From NCBI RefSeq assembly GCF_005869855.1, contig NZ_SZNH01000011.1:1-64000 (forward strand): DNA of 64,000 nucleotides. Direction: 5' to 3'. Position numbers and translations under genes: made by a program. Below are positions 27,745 to 36,126 of this stretch, piece by piece. The DNA comes from Nostoc sp. PA-18-2419 (GTDB lineage Bacteria; Cyanobacteriota; Cyanobacteriia; Cyanobacteriales; Nostocaceae). The notes under the pieces are model-generated. The model had not been told where the DNA came from, made no database searches, and was given only the letters and a program-made list of their open reading frames with translations. Each line of letters begins with the position of its first letter. Position 1 is the first letter of the stretch.

Positions 27745-28155
27745 ATGGAACAAGTAATTGAAACTCTCAAACAAGATTTACCAACACTTTTTCAAAAAGA
27801 TATTTCCTATAATATTTATACACGGGATATCTATTTTAAAGACCCAGTGAATACATTCAAATACAAATTTAATTATCGGATTATATTTTGGACTTTGCGA
27901 TTTCATGCTCGCCTATTTTTTACCAAAATTTACTTTGATGTACATGATATAAAACAGTCTGCTGAAGATACTATTTTAGTAAATTGGACAGTGCGGGGAG
28001 TGTTGCGTGTTCCCTGGAAAGCACCTTTGTTGTTTAATGGTTGTTCAACTTATAAACTCAACCAAGATAATTTGATATACGAGCATATTGACACTTGGGA
28101 TAGAAAGCCAAAAGAAATATTAAAGCAGTTTTGGCAAAGGGGAGAAGCTAATTAG
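27745..28155 (+). CDS. DUF2358 family protein (NTF2-like)
   Basis: A 136-residue protein matching the DUF2358 pattern found across cyanobacteria and plastids: start LKQDLPTLFQKDISYNIYT, RDIYFKDPVNTFKY, then WTVRGVLRVPWKAPLLFNG and the closing YEHIDTWDRKPKEILKQF. The fold is expected to be a cone-shaped NTF2-like domain; no enzyme activity is known for the family. It stands alone, with long AT-rich gaps either side. Confidence 0.85.
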   Translation: MEQVIETLKQDLPTLFQKDISYNIYTRDIYFKDPVNTFKYKFNYRIIFWTLRFHARLFFTKIYFDVHDIKQSAEDTILVNWTVRGVLRVPWKAPLLFNGCSTYKLNQDNLIYEHIDTWDRKPKEILKQFWQRGEAN

Positions 28156-28546
28156 CTACTAGATATTCATCTTTTAGAATGGCTGATTTAAGAAACAAGC
28201 TTTTGCTTAAGGCTATCTTTTGTAAGCTCAAATTTTGTCAGAGCGTAGTTATTTTATGGATAAGTGATCGCTATTCCAAGATTTAAATAGTTCAAAGGTA
28301 CTATATTTCTTGATTTTGCCCAATATAGTTGCTACCAAAACTTTTGGGTATTATTTTGATAAACTATAAGTTTTGTAGTATAATTATCTACTTAAGTAGT
28401 ATATAAAACTCTTATCTGATTTTTGCAAAAACTCTGTACAACTCGAAAAGGCTGATTCTCTACTCCTGCTTACGCAAATAAGCTTAAAAACCAAAACAGA
28501 TTACTATATATACTTAATAAATATAAAAACTAAAGAGAGACTGAAG
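28156..28546. other. intergenic, no gene seen
   Basis: 391 AT-rich bases upstream of the DUF262-HNH gene. No motif recognised beyond scattered TATAAT-like hexamers; GAGAGACTGAAG before the next ATG is a weak ribosome site. Confidence 0.5.
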
Positions 28547-30102
28547 ATGGCAAAAGAGAGTCTAAAAGTTTATTTAGATGCCCTCATATGTAGAGAAGCA
28601 TTTGAAGTACAAGGTCAAAACATAGGAAGAAATATTCCTATGATATCTATTCGTGATTTAGAAAAAAGTTCTTTTTTCTATCCATTTTTACGCAAACCTG
28701 ATTTTCAAAGAGAAACTAATGAGTGGGAATCTCAGAAAATATGTGAGTTTATAGAAAGTTTTTTAGACGGTGATTTAATTCCATGTGTAATTCTTTGGAG
28801 AAGTTCTAGTAGTTATTATTTTGTGATTGATGGCTCCCATAGACTTAGTTCTTTAATAGCTTGGATCAATGATGACTATGGCGATGGTAAAATTTCTCAA
28901 GAATTTTATGATGGAGATATTACAGAAGAGCAAAAAGTCGCTGCTCAAGAGGTAAGGAAACTTATTAAAGCAGCTATAGGTTCTTATAAAGATTATCAAT
29001 CTTTAACACAACATCAAGGACAAGTTGATCAAAAATTTCTCGATAGAGCAAGAAACTTAGGAGCTTTAGGTATCCAGCTACAGTGGGTTGAAGGTAATTC
29101 AGAAAAAGCAGAAGCATCTTTTTTTAAAATTAATCAACAAGCAGCACCTATTGGTGAAACTGAAATGCGTTTACTACTTGCACGAAAGACACCTAATGGT
29201 GTTGCAGCTCGTGCAATCATGAGAAGTGGTAATGGTCATAAATATTGGTCAGACTTTTCACAAGATAAACAGGATGAAATAGAACAACTTGCTCAAGAAA
29301 TACATCAACTTATTTTTGAACCTAAATTAAAAAACCCGATTAAAACTCTAGATGTGCCAATAGTAGGAAGTCTCTCGGCTCCTGAAAAACTTGAAGTCAT
29401 ATTAGAATATGTCAATATAGTTAATAATATAGAAGTAGATAGTCAATTAGGAGACGATCCTACAGGAGAAAAAACAGTAGAACTACTCAAAAATTGTAAA
29501 AAAGTGGCGCAAAGAATAAATAGCAATCATCCTTCATCTCTGGGTTTGCACCCTATTATATATTTTACACTAGCGCTGGTAAGCCCAAAATTGGGTCATT
29601 TTATGGCATCATTACTTTAATACTACATTTAGAAAAAACTAAATACTTTTCTAAATTTATAGATGTCCGAAAAGATTTTGAATGGGTGATTTGGCAAGAT
29701 GATATGGTTCCGCAGATTGTCAGCAAAAATGGAAATGCACTCAAAGCAAGAGAGAAAGTTAAAGATTTTTATATAAAAATTATTGATAAATTATTAGAAA
29801 AAATAGATAAGAAAAATGTCATTAAGGAAATCATCATCGAAAAAGGTTTTGGCTCATTAAAAGCTAAAACTAAAAGTAATGCAAGTGAAACCCTAAGTAA
29901 AGAATTCTCACGAGAGACAAAAGCAGCAGCTTTTATTAGAGATGCTTTACCTGGTTCTCCACGATGTAAAATCTGTGCAGGCTATCTCCCCAGTCGTCTT
30001 AACTCCATAGATCACATTAAGAGAAAAGCTGATGGTGGCTTAGGTACTTTAGATAATGCGCAATTGACTCATGCATACTGTAATACAACATACAAAAATT
30101 AA
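28547..30102 (+). pseudogene. DUF262-HNH nuclease (GmrSD-like), broken by a one-base frameshift
   Basis: Two adjacent frames form one protein of about 518 residues. The first (28547 to a stop at 29620) has the DUF262/ParB-like domain with FRKPDFQRE-type start (RKPDFQRETNEWE), DGDLIPCVILW and VIDGSHRLSSL (Asp95, His98, Arg99). Near 29563-29566, in TATTTTACAC, adding one T would continue HPIIYF into YTSAGKPKIGSFYGIITLI and on through the second frame, which stops at 30102. The second part ends with CKIC, IDHIKRKADGG, DNAQL and HAYCN, an HNH nuclease with zinc Cys residues. DUF262-HNH proteins often act in phage or modified-DNA restriction. The break may be real, phase-variable, or a sequencing error in a T run. 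Confidence 0.75.
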
Positions 30103-30176
30103 ATATTTTAAAACTAAGTATAAAATTTAGATATAGTAGTGCGCTAGTAAAAGACATTACCTTTTGTTAAGACATA

Positions 30177-33107
30177 CTACGACTTCTTCACTGCGGGATA
30201 TTGCTGCAACACCTGTTGCAAATATTGCCCAGTATAAGACTTGGGATTTGCTGCAACTTCCTCCGGTGTCCCGATAGCAATTAATTCTCCACCCTTATCG
30301 CCACCTTCTGGCCCCAAATCTACCACCCAATCTGCACAACGAATCACATCTAAGTTATGTTCAATTACTAAAATTGAATTACCTTTATCCACCAATCTTT
30401 GCAAAACATCTAACAATTTGTGGACATCGTAAAAAGATAACCCTGTTGTTGGTTCATCTATTAAATAAAGTGTCTTACCTGTGGCGCGTCTAGATAATTC
30501 TGTAGCTAGTTTTACGCGCTGCGCTTCACCACCAGATAAAGTAGTCGCAGGTTGTCCCAATTGAATATAACCCAAGCCGACATCAAATAAAGTTTGCAAA
30601 CGGGCGAAAGCTTTGGGAATATTTTGGAAAAAATCTAAACTTTCCTCAACTGTCATATTGAGAACATCAGAAATAGATTTGTCTTTGTACTTTACTTGCA
30701 ATGTTTCGCGGTTGTATCTTGCGCCTTTACAAATTTCGCACTGCACGTAAACATCAGGGAGAAAGTTCATTTCAATTACATTCACACCCTGTCCGCTACA
30801 AGCTTCGCAACGTCCACCTTTAACGTTGAAAGAAAATTGCCCGGGTTTGTAGCCTCTAGCTTTGGCTTCTATTGTTTGCGAAAATACATCGCGAATCGCG
30901 TCGAAAATTCCTGTATAAGTTGCAGGATTAGAACGCGGTGTGCGTCCAATTGGCGATTGATCGATGACGATCGCTTTATCAATCGCATTTAATCCCTGAA
31001 TTTTATCTAAGTCTTTGGGTAAGGGAACTTTCTTAGTTAAATGATGTTGTAATGATGGATAAAGTAACTCATTAATTAAAGTAGATTTACCAGAACCAGA
31101 CACGCCAGTAACAGCAACAAGCTTACCTAACGGAATTTCGACATCTATATTTCTTAAATTGTTGCGATGGGCATTTTTAATAATTAAACTGCGTCCATTT
31201 CCGTCTCGGCGTTCTGTTGGCGTAGTGATTACCCGTCTTCCTGATAAATAAGCACCTGTTAAGGAATCTTCTGCTGTTAATAATGCTTCTAAATCACCTT
31301 GGGCGATAATGTTTCCGCCATGAATTCCTGCACCAGGGCCAATATCAACTATATAGTTGGCTGCACGAATTGTTTCTTCATCGTGTTCAACAACAATTAA
31401 GGTATTACCCAAATCGCGCAATTTCGTTAAAGTTTTCAGCAATCTACCGTTATCTCGTTGATGCAAACCAATACTTGGTTCATCTAAAACGTAAAGAACT
31501 CCTGTTAATCCAGAACCAATTTGTGTAGCTAAACGAATGCGTTGCGCTTCGCCACCAGAAAGGGTCATGGCTGGACGGTCTAAGGTGAGGTAATCTAAAC
31601 CGACATCTAACAAAAATTGCAATCTGGCTTTAATTTCTCTGAGTACTAAATCAGCAATTTGCAACTGGCGATCGCTCAATTTTAATTGCTCAATTCTTTC
31701 CCGACAATCTCGAATTGATACTCCAGTTAAATCCAAAATTCCATATTGTCCCAACTTCACCGCTAAAGCTTCTGGTTTTAATCGTTTTCCCAGACAAACT
31801 TCACATGGTTGATCAATTAAATACTGATCTAATTTTTGCTTAATTAACTCCGAGCCACCCTCATATTGCCTTTGTAAAATTGGAATAATACCTTTAAAAC
31901 TTTGTTTTTTATCTGTTTTTGTAGTTTCTGCTTTTTCTCCATATAAAAGAGTCTGCTGCTGTTCTTCTGTCAGCTTGCTCCAATTTGTTTGTAATTCAAA
32001 TCCATAAGCTTGCCCCACACTGTAGAGCAATTCCAAATAATAAGAATTATCTTTTTCTGACCAAGGGGCGATCGCAGCATATATTGGCGCTTCCGGGTCG
32101 GGTACGATCAAATCTGGCGCAAATCTTCTTAAAGTCCCAATTCCATGACAGTTAGGACAAGCACCATAAGGTGAGTTAAAAGAGAACAATCGCGGCGACA
32201 ATTCCTCCATTACCGCGCCATGTTCTGGACAAGCAAAATTTTCCGAAAATGCTAATTCTTCGTCATCTGTTGTTTGTCCTTTGTCATTTGTCTCATGACC
32301 GAAGACTATGTTTGCAATGCCACCAGACTGTTTTAAGCACGTAGATAGCGAATCAACTAAACGCTCTTGAATACCAGCTTTTTTCACTAAGCGGTCAATT
32401 ACCACTTCTATGGTGTGCGTCAAATTTTTATCCAAATCAATGGAATCTGACAGTTCGCGCACTTCGCCATCAACACGAATGCGGACAAAACCTTGGGAAG
32501 CTAGACTTGACAAAAGCTTGCGGTGTGTGCCTTTTTTACCGCGAACCACAGGTGCAAGAATTTGGAAACGAGTGCGGTCTGGTAATTCCAGAATCCGATC
32601 GCACATCTCATCAATTGTTTGGGGTGCAATACAGCGATCGCAAATCGGACAATGCGGTTCGCCAGCGCGACCAAACAACAGCCGCAAATAATCGTAAATC
32701 TCCGTCACCGTACCCACAGTGGAACGGGGGTTATGAGAAGTTGACTTTTGGTCAATGGAAATTGCCGGACTTAAGCCTTCAATCGCTTCCACGTCCGGCT
32801 TATCTAACTGTCCTAAAAATTGCCTTGCATAAGCGCTAAGGGATTCCACATAGCGACGTTGCCCTTCAGCGAAAATCGTATCAAACGCCAAAGAAGATTT
32901 ACCAGAACCAGAAACACCAGTGAACACAATTAAGCGATCGCGTGGCAATTCCAAGTCAATATTTTTCAGATTATGCTGCCTAGCACCCCGAATCCGAATG
33001 GTATTCTGGCTATTGTGCGAGGGAAGATGTCCGTTCAACAGAGAAGCCTGAGCGTTAGCCTGCTCTGAACGGAACTTCGGGGATGCTGTAAGCTGTGGGT
33101 CTGACAT
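30177..33107 (-). CDS. uvrA: excinuclease ABC subunit A
   Basis: A 976-residue DNA damage sensor of nucleotide excision repair. Both ABC ATPase halves are complete: Walker A FTGVSGSGKSSLAFD and AVTGVSGSGKSTLINE, signature LSGGEAQR twice, and Walker B with LYVLDEPSIGLH and LYLIDEPTTGLS. Zinc modules CPICDR, CPNCHG and CEACSGQG are present. The ATG at 33107 (MSDPQLTAS) is preferred over a TTG four codons earlier. In the insertion region (about residues 270-285) the sequence NDKGQTTDDEE corresponds to a TGACAAA-type intergenic repeat inserted in frame. Confidence 0.95.
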   Translation of the reverse strand: MSDPQLTASPKFRSEQANAQASLLNGHLPSHNSQNTIRIRGARQHNLKNIDLELPRDRLIVFTGVSGSGKSSLAFDTIFAEGQRRYVESLSAYARQFLGQLDKPDVEAIEGLSPAISIDQKSTSHNPRSTVGTVTEIYDYLRLLFGRAGEPHCPICDRCIAPQTIDEMCDRILELPDRTRFQILAPVVRGKKGTHRKLLSSLASQGFVRIRVDGEVRELSDSIDLDKNLTHTIEVVIDRLVKKAGIQERLVDSLSTCLKQSGGIANIVFGHETNDKGQTTDDEELAFSENFACPEHGAVMEELSPRLFSFNSPYGACPNCHGIGTLRRFAPDLIVPDPEAPIYAAIAPWSEKDNSYYLELLYSVGQAYGFELQTNWSKLTEEQQQTLLYGEKAETTKTDKKQSFKGIIPILQRQYEGGSELIKQKLDQYLIDQPCEVCLGKRLKPEALAVKLGQYGILDLTGVSIRDCRERIEQLKLSDRQLQIADLVLREIKARLQFLLDVGLDYLTLDRPAMTLSGGEAQRIRLATQIGSGLTGVLYVLDEPSIGLHQRDNGRLLKTLTKLRDLGNTLIVVEHDEETIRAANYIVDIGPGAGIHGGNIIAQGDLEALLTAEDSLTGAYLSGRRVITTPTERRDGNGRSLIIKNAHRNNLRNIDVEIPLGKLVAVTGVSGSGKSTLINELLYPSLQHHLTKKVPLPKDLDKIQGLNAIDKAIVIDQSPIGRTPRSNPATYTGIFDAIRDVFSQTIEAKARGYKPGQFSFNVKGGRCEACSGQGVNVIEMNFLPDVYVQCEICKGARYNRETLQVKYKDKSISDVLNMTVEESLDFFQNIPKAFARLQTLFDVGLGYIQLGQPATTLSGGEAQRVKLATELSRRATGKTLYLIDEPTTGLSFYDVHKLLDVLQRLVDKGNSILVIEHNLDVIRCADWVVDLGPEGGDKGGELIAIGTPEEVAANPKSYTGQYLQQVLQQYPAVKKS

Positions 33108-33159
33108 ATTACGCGGCAAAAAAGGAGTTTCCTGTGAAACAGTCCTTAATAATACTATC

Positions 33160-33527
33160 TTTAATTAGTTTATAGTAGAACAATCGTACTGTTTTACATA
33201 CTTATTGAGTATTGGGCATTAGGAGTGGTGAGTTAGAAGTTAAGAATTATTCTCTGCCTCCCCGCGTCCTTGCGTCTCCCCATCTCTTCTTCTGTTTGCG
33301 CCTCTCGTCTTGGAAAGTTCTGATGCCTGCGGCAAGCCCTGTGGGTTCGGGGGATCGCAATCGACGGAAACCACCAAGACCGCGACCCCCTTACCGCAAA
33401 GCGTCTACGGATAGCGCAGCGTTAGCGAGTCTGCGAGCGTCGCAAGCGGGCGCTCAGGCTTTCTGCTACGCCTGGAGCGTGCAAAAATCATCCCCCAACT
33501 ATCGAAGCCACTTTCTGTGCAAAATTC
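33160..33527. repeat. intergenic repeat cluster
   Basis: The gap between uvrA and tenA holds GC-rich palindromic repeats (GCCTGCGGCAAGCCCTG-type, then TAGCGCAGCGTTAGCGAGTC and GCGAGCGTCGCAAGCG) related in style to the 70-nt module at 3167. No gene is supported here. Confidence 0.6.
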
Positions 33528-34148
33528 CTACAAACTCCATGCAGCTTGAAAAAAGTCATACTCACACAACATCGCATAACGGTAGGTTGAATGCACAACA
33601 GCATTAGTTGTGGCATAATTGTCAACCAAATTTTGTAATTGCTGTACCAATGCCTGAAAATCGGCGCTACTGTAAGTCCGAATCCAGTCTGCATATTGAT
33701 GATTTGGGATGCCATTAACAGCTAACTGTTCTCCCAAAAAAGCATACAAACGCATACAGGGAGACATAGCCGCAGCTGTTAAACTCACATCTCGACCCCA
33801 AGCAGTTGCTAATAAAAAATCAGTATAGTGCCGGGTAGCGGGTCCAGGTTCCACAGAATATAAATTAACTCCCCAGTCAGAAGCATAGCTACTATGCAAT
33901 TGCAGTTCTGCTAAAACTCCATCAGCTAAGTTATGAAATTTCGTGAAACCTTCCCAATCTGGTGCTTTAGCTGCGGCGATACTATAAGCACGGGCAAAAG
34001 CTTCTAAGAAAAAAGCATCTTGCCCTACATAGTAAGCAAACTTTGCTTGCTCAAGAGTACCATCACTAATGCCTTGAACAAAAGGATGCTCTAGACACAC
34101 TTTGGCTAAATCTTGATTTACCATCCATAATTCATTGGATAAAGTCAT
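33528..34148 (-). CDS. tenA: TenA-family aminopyrimidine aminohydrolase (thiaminase II)
   Basis: A 206-residue all-helical protein. Family blocks are HPFVQGISDGTLEQAKFAYYVGQD, the aromatic pocket FLEAFARAYSIAA, the catalytic-type Cys in AAAMSPCMRLYAFLGE, and the C-terminal Glu in LCEYDFFQAAW. TenA recovers 4-amino-5-hydroxymethyl-2-methylpyrimidine from degraded thiamin for re-use. The gene is followed 53 bases later by the pentapeptide-repeat gene on the same strand, with a TGTCATTTGT repeat between them. No TPP riboswitch was recognised upstream. Confidence 0.85.
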   Translation of the reverse strand: MTLSNELWMVNQDLAKVCLEHPFVQGISDGTLEQAKFAYYVGQDAFFLEAFARAYSIAAAKAPDWEGFTKFHNLADGVLAELQLHSSYASDWGVNLYSVEPGPATRHYTDFLLATAWGRDVSLTAAAMSPCMRLYAFLGEQLAVNGIPNHQYADWIRTYSSADFQALVQQLQNLVDNYATTNAVVHSTYRYAMLCEYDFFQAAWSL

Positions 34149-34201
34149 TTGTCATTGGTCATTTGTCATTTGTTAATAGTCAACAGTCATCTCCCCACTC
34201 T

Positions 34202-34972
34202 CTAAAAAGGTAAAAACTGAAGCAAGATTGAGCCAAGACTTCCAACAAAGTCAACAAAACTAGGCTTACCAGAGCTGACTTTTTCAGTATAGGGTGTTTG
34301 CAGTTCTTTCATAAAAGCCTGAGCTGTTTCGGTTCCAGAGGTATTATTTTGAGATATAAACAATTTTTCAGCAGCTTGGGCATCTACGAATGCACCTTGC
34401 CTATCTAATATTTGGTATCGGGCGACACCACGAGCTAGATAAGCACCTGCATATTCTGGTTTAATGGCGATCGCTTGACTAAAATAACTAATTGCTTGCT
34501 GCTGGTTGCCTTTTTCTGCTTCTGCTACACCCCAAGCATAGAAATCCTCTGGTGAAGCAATTTGTGATGGTATACCAATTGCCCCCTGGAAGTTAGCGCC
34601 ATTCAGGTAAGCACCATTCAATTGTGCGTTTGTGAGATAGGAATTTCTCAAATCAGCACCCGCTAAATTTGCGCCACTAAATCTAGCCTCGCTTAGGTTA
34701 ACACCAAATAAGCTAGTGCCGCTCAAGTTTGCCCCTCGCAAATCTGCACCGCTCAAGTTGGCGCGGCTCAAGTTTGCACCTGCAAGATTAGCGCCGCTCA
34801 AATTCGCTCCAGATAAATCAGCCATCACTAAACCTGCATTAGTCAAATCACAGTTTTGACACTGTTTGGTTGCTAATAACTGTCTAACGTGTTCGGAATT
34901 TGCGGCTTGTACGGTTGTGGTCAGGCTAATTGTGGTTAAAAATGTGGCTGTAGCGAGAATTTTGCTTTTCAT
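34202..34972 (-). CDS. exported pentapeptide-repeat and TPR protein
   Basis: A 256-residue protein. A signal peptide (MKSKILATATFLTTISLTTT, cut after VQA) is followed by a short Cys pair segment TKQCQNCDL, about eighteen pentapeptides of the A(D/N)LSG type (residues about 40-145) forming a right-handed beta helix, and one or two TPR-like helical pairs (NQQQAISYFSQAIAIKPEY). The last segment FVDFVGSLGSILLQFLPF is hydrophobic. The ATG at 34972 is the true start; the frame upstream offers only a TTG. Combination of pentapeptide and TPR in the periplasm suggests a scaffold role; nothing more can be said. Confidence 0.8.
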   Translation of the reverse strand: MKSKILATATFLTTISLTTTVQAANSEHVRQLLATKQCQNCDLTNAGLVMADLSGANLSGANLAGANLSRANLSGADLRGANLSGTSLFGVNLSEARFSGANLAGADLRNSYLTNAQLNGAYLNGANFQGAIGIPSQIASPEDFYAWGVAEAEKGNQQQAISYFSQAIAIKPEYAGAYLARGVARYQILDRQGAFVDAQAAEKLFISQNNTSGTETAQAFMKELQTPYTEKVSSGKPSFVDFVGSLGSILLQFLPF

Positions 34973-35263
34973 ATTTGCGTAATATTTCTTACTCAAAACT
35001 CAAGATTAACCGAGATAAATTTATACCTCAGCCTATGATATGAGCAATCTGAATAGTTTGCCCTCTGTAGTTGCCTATATCACTTGTCAAGTTGAGTCAG
35101 AGTAAAAACTTGCTAGTACAGTAGGCGTGGAAATAGACCATACCCTCTAGAAACCTCCTTCATCTTCCTTTAAAAGAATTATCATTATTGTTTGGCTAAC
35201 AGTTTATTTTCTGGAAGTCCCTAAGAAGTTATAAAATTTCTAGTTCCACTTAAAGTGTAGTAA

Positions 35264-35305
35264 TCAAAAAGCTCTGCCTTTAGTTGTTTGAAGGAGGCAG
35301 AGCTT
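35264..35305 (-). terminator. Rho-independent terminator of the peptide gene
   Basis: On the minus strand AAGCTCTGCC and GGCAGAGCTT (35296-35305 and 35269-35278) form a perfect 10-bp stem with a 17-base loop and run into TTTTTG. It lies about 80 bases after the stop of the double-glycine peptide gene and nothing else is transcribed into it. Confidence 0.8.
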
Positions 35306-35385
35306 GAGTAAATGTATTTATCGGTTAAAGTTGAAAAATGAGGTAGATAAGTTGTTTAAGTTTTGTTATTCTAATTTCTGTTAAT

Positions 35386-35661
35386 CTAATTTCCGTCTAT
35401 TTGGTTTTCTCCTACTATTCCAGTTGCTTCTAAAGCTAGCTCACCTGCTGTGTAGAGTCCAAGTGCTGTCATGCCTCCGGCCTGAGTCACTGCACTGCCT
35501 GCATTATTCAAAGTTTTTATTGTCGCATGTGAAAGTGTTTTTGTAACTTTCTTCCACCAACTTTTACCTCCTGTTAATTGTTCGCAGTATTCATCTGATA
35601 AGACTTCAAACAATTCTTCTTGGTTTTCAATTATCAGGTTTTCATTTTTGTTTATAGACAT
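35386..35661 (-). CDS. putative bacteriocin-like peptide with double-glycine leader
   Basis: A 91-residue peptide. Residues 1-32 look like a leader: acidic, hydrophobic at spaced positions (ELFEVLSDEYCEQLTGG) with the LSxxxxxxLxGG pattern cut by C39-peptidase ABC exporters. The mature part would start KSWWKKVTKTLSHATIKTLN and continues as a Gly/Ala-rich amphipathic stretch (GSAVTQAGGMTALGLYTAGE). The gene has a strong ribosome site GAAGGAG, its own terminator and a 465-base AT-rich upstream region, so it seems to be a real monocistronic unit. No exporter, immunity or modification enzyme is adjacent; these could be elsewhere in the genome. Antimicrobial or signalling roles are inference. Confidence 0.65.
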   Translation of the reverse strand: MSINKNENLIIENQEELFEVLSDEYCEQLTGGKSWWKKVTKTLSHATIKTLNNAGSAVTQAGGMTALGLYTAGELALEATGIVGENQIDGN

Positions 35662-36126
35662 GGTTAGTTCTCCTTCAATATAAAAAATACGAGCATTTGC
35701 TTGTTATATATTGAGCCAGGAAAAATATTATTTGGCTCTAACTATTAAATAGATTAATTTAAAATAATGTATCTGCACAGGCTTGACAATCGACATTTTG
35801 AGAGATAACAGCCATTATGACAATTTTTTGACTCTTGATTCAGTATTTATTTGGATTATTTTTGGGACTTAAGCTCAGTAAGTAAATCTCTGGAATATAA
35901 TCTGATATATAGCCTTTGTTACTATAATTCTCAAGCTTTTCAATATACAAAATTTTAAATTATTATGTTTATAAAGAATATTTATAAAGATAATATGAAT
36001 TAGTTCTAGTTTTATATAATTTCCTTAAAGTTATCAATAAACTTTCTAAGTTATTTCTACTTATTTACCCGTAAATTGATTTTTTTGATTTAAAAAAACT
36101 GATAATAGCCAGCACTTACCCTGAGA
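35662..36126. other. AT-rich intergenic region
   Basis: Separates the peptide gene from the end of the hybrid kinase, both on the minus strand. It probably carries the promoter of the peptide gene. No further gene or repeat recognised. Confidence 0.5.

Noticed and set aside
33212-33607. Plus frame through the repeat cluster after uvrA
   Set aside because: It consists of repeat DNA and the antisense of tenA.
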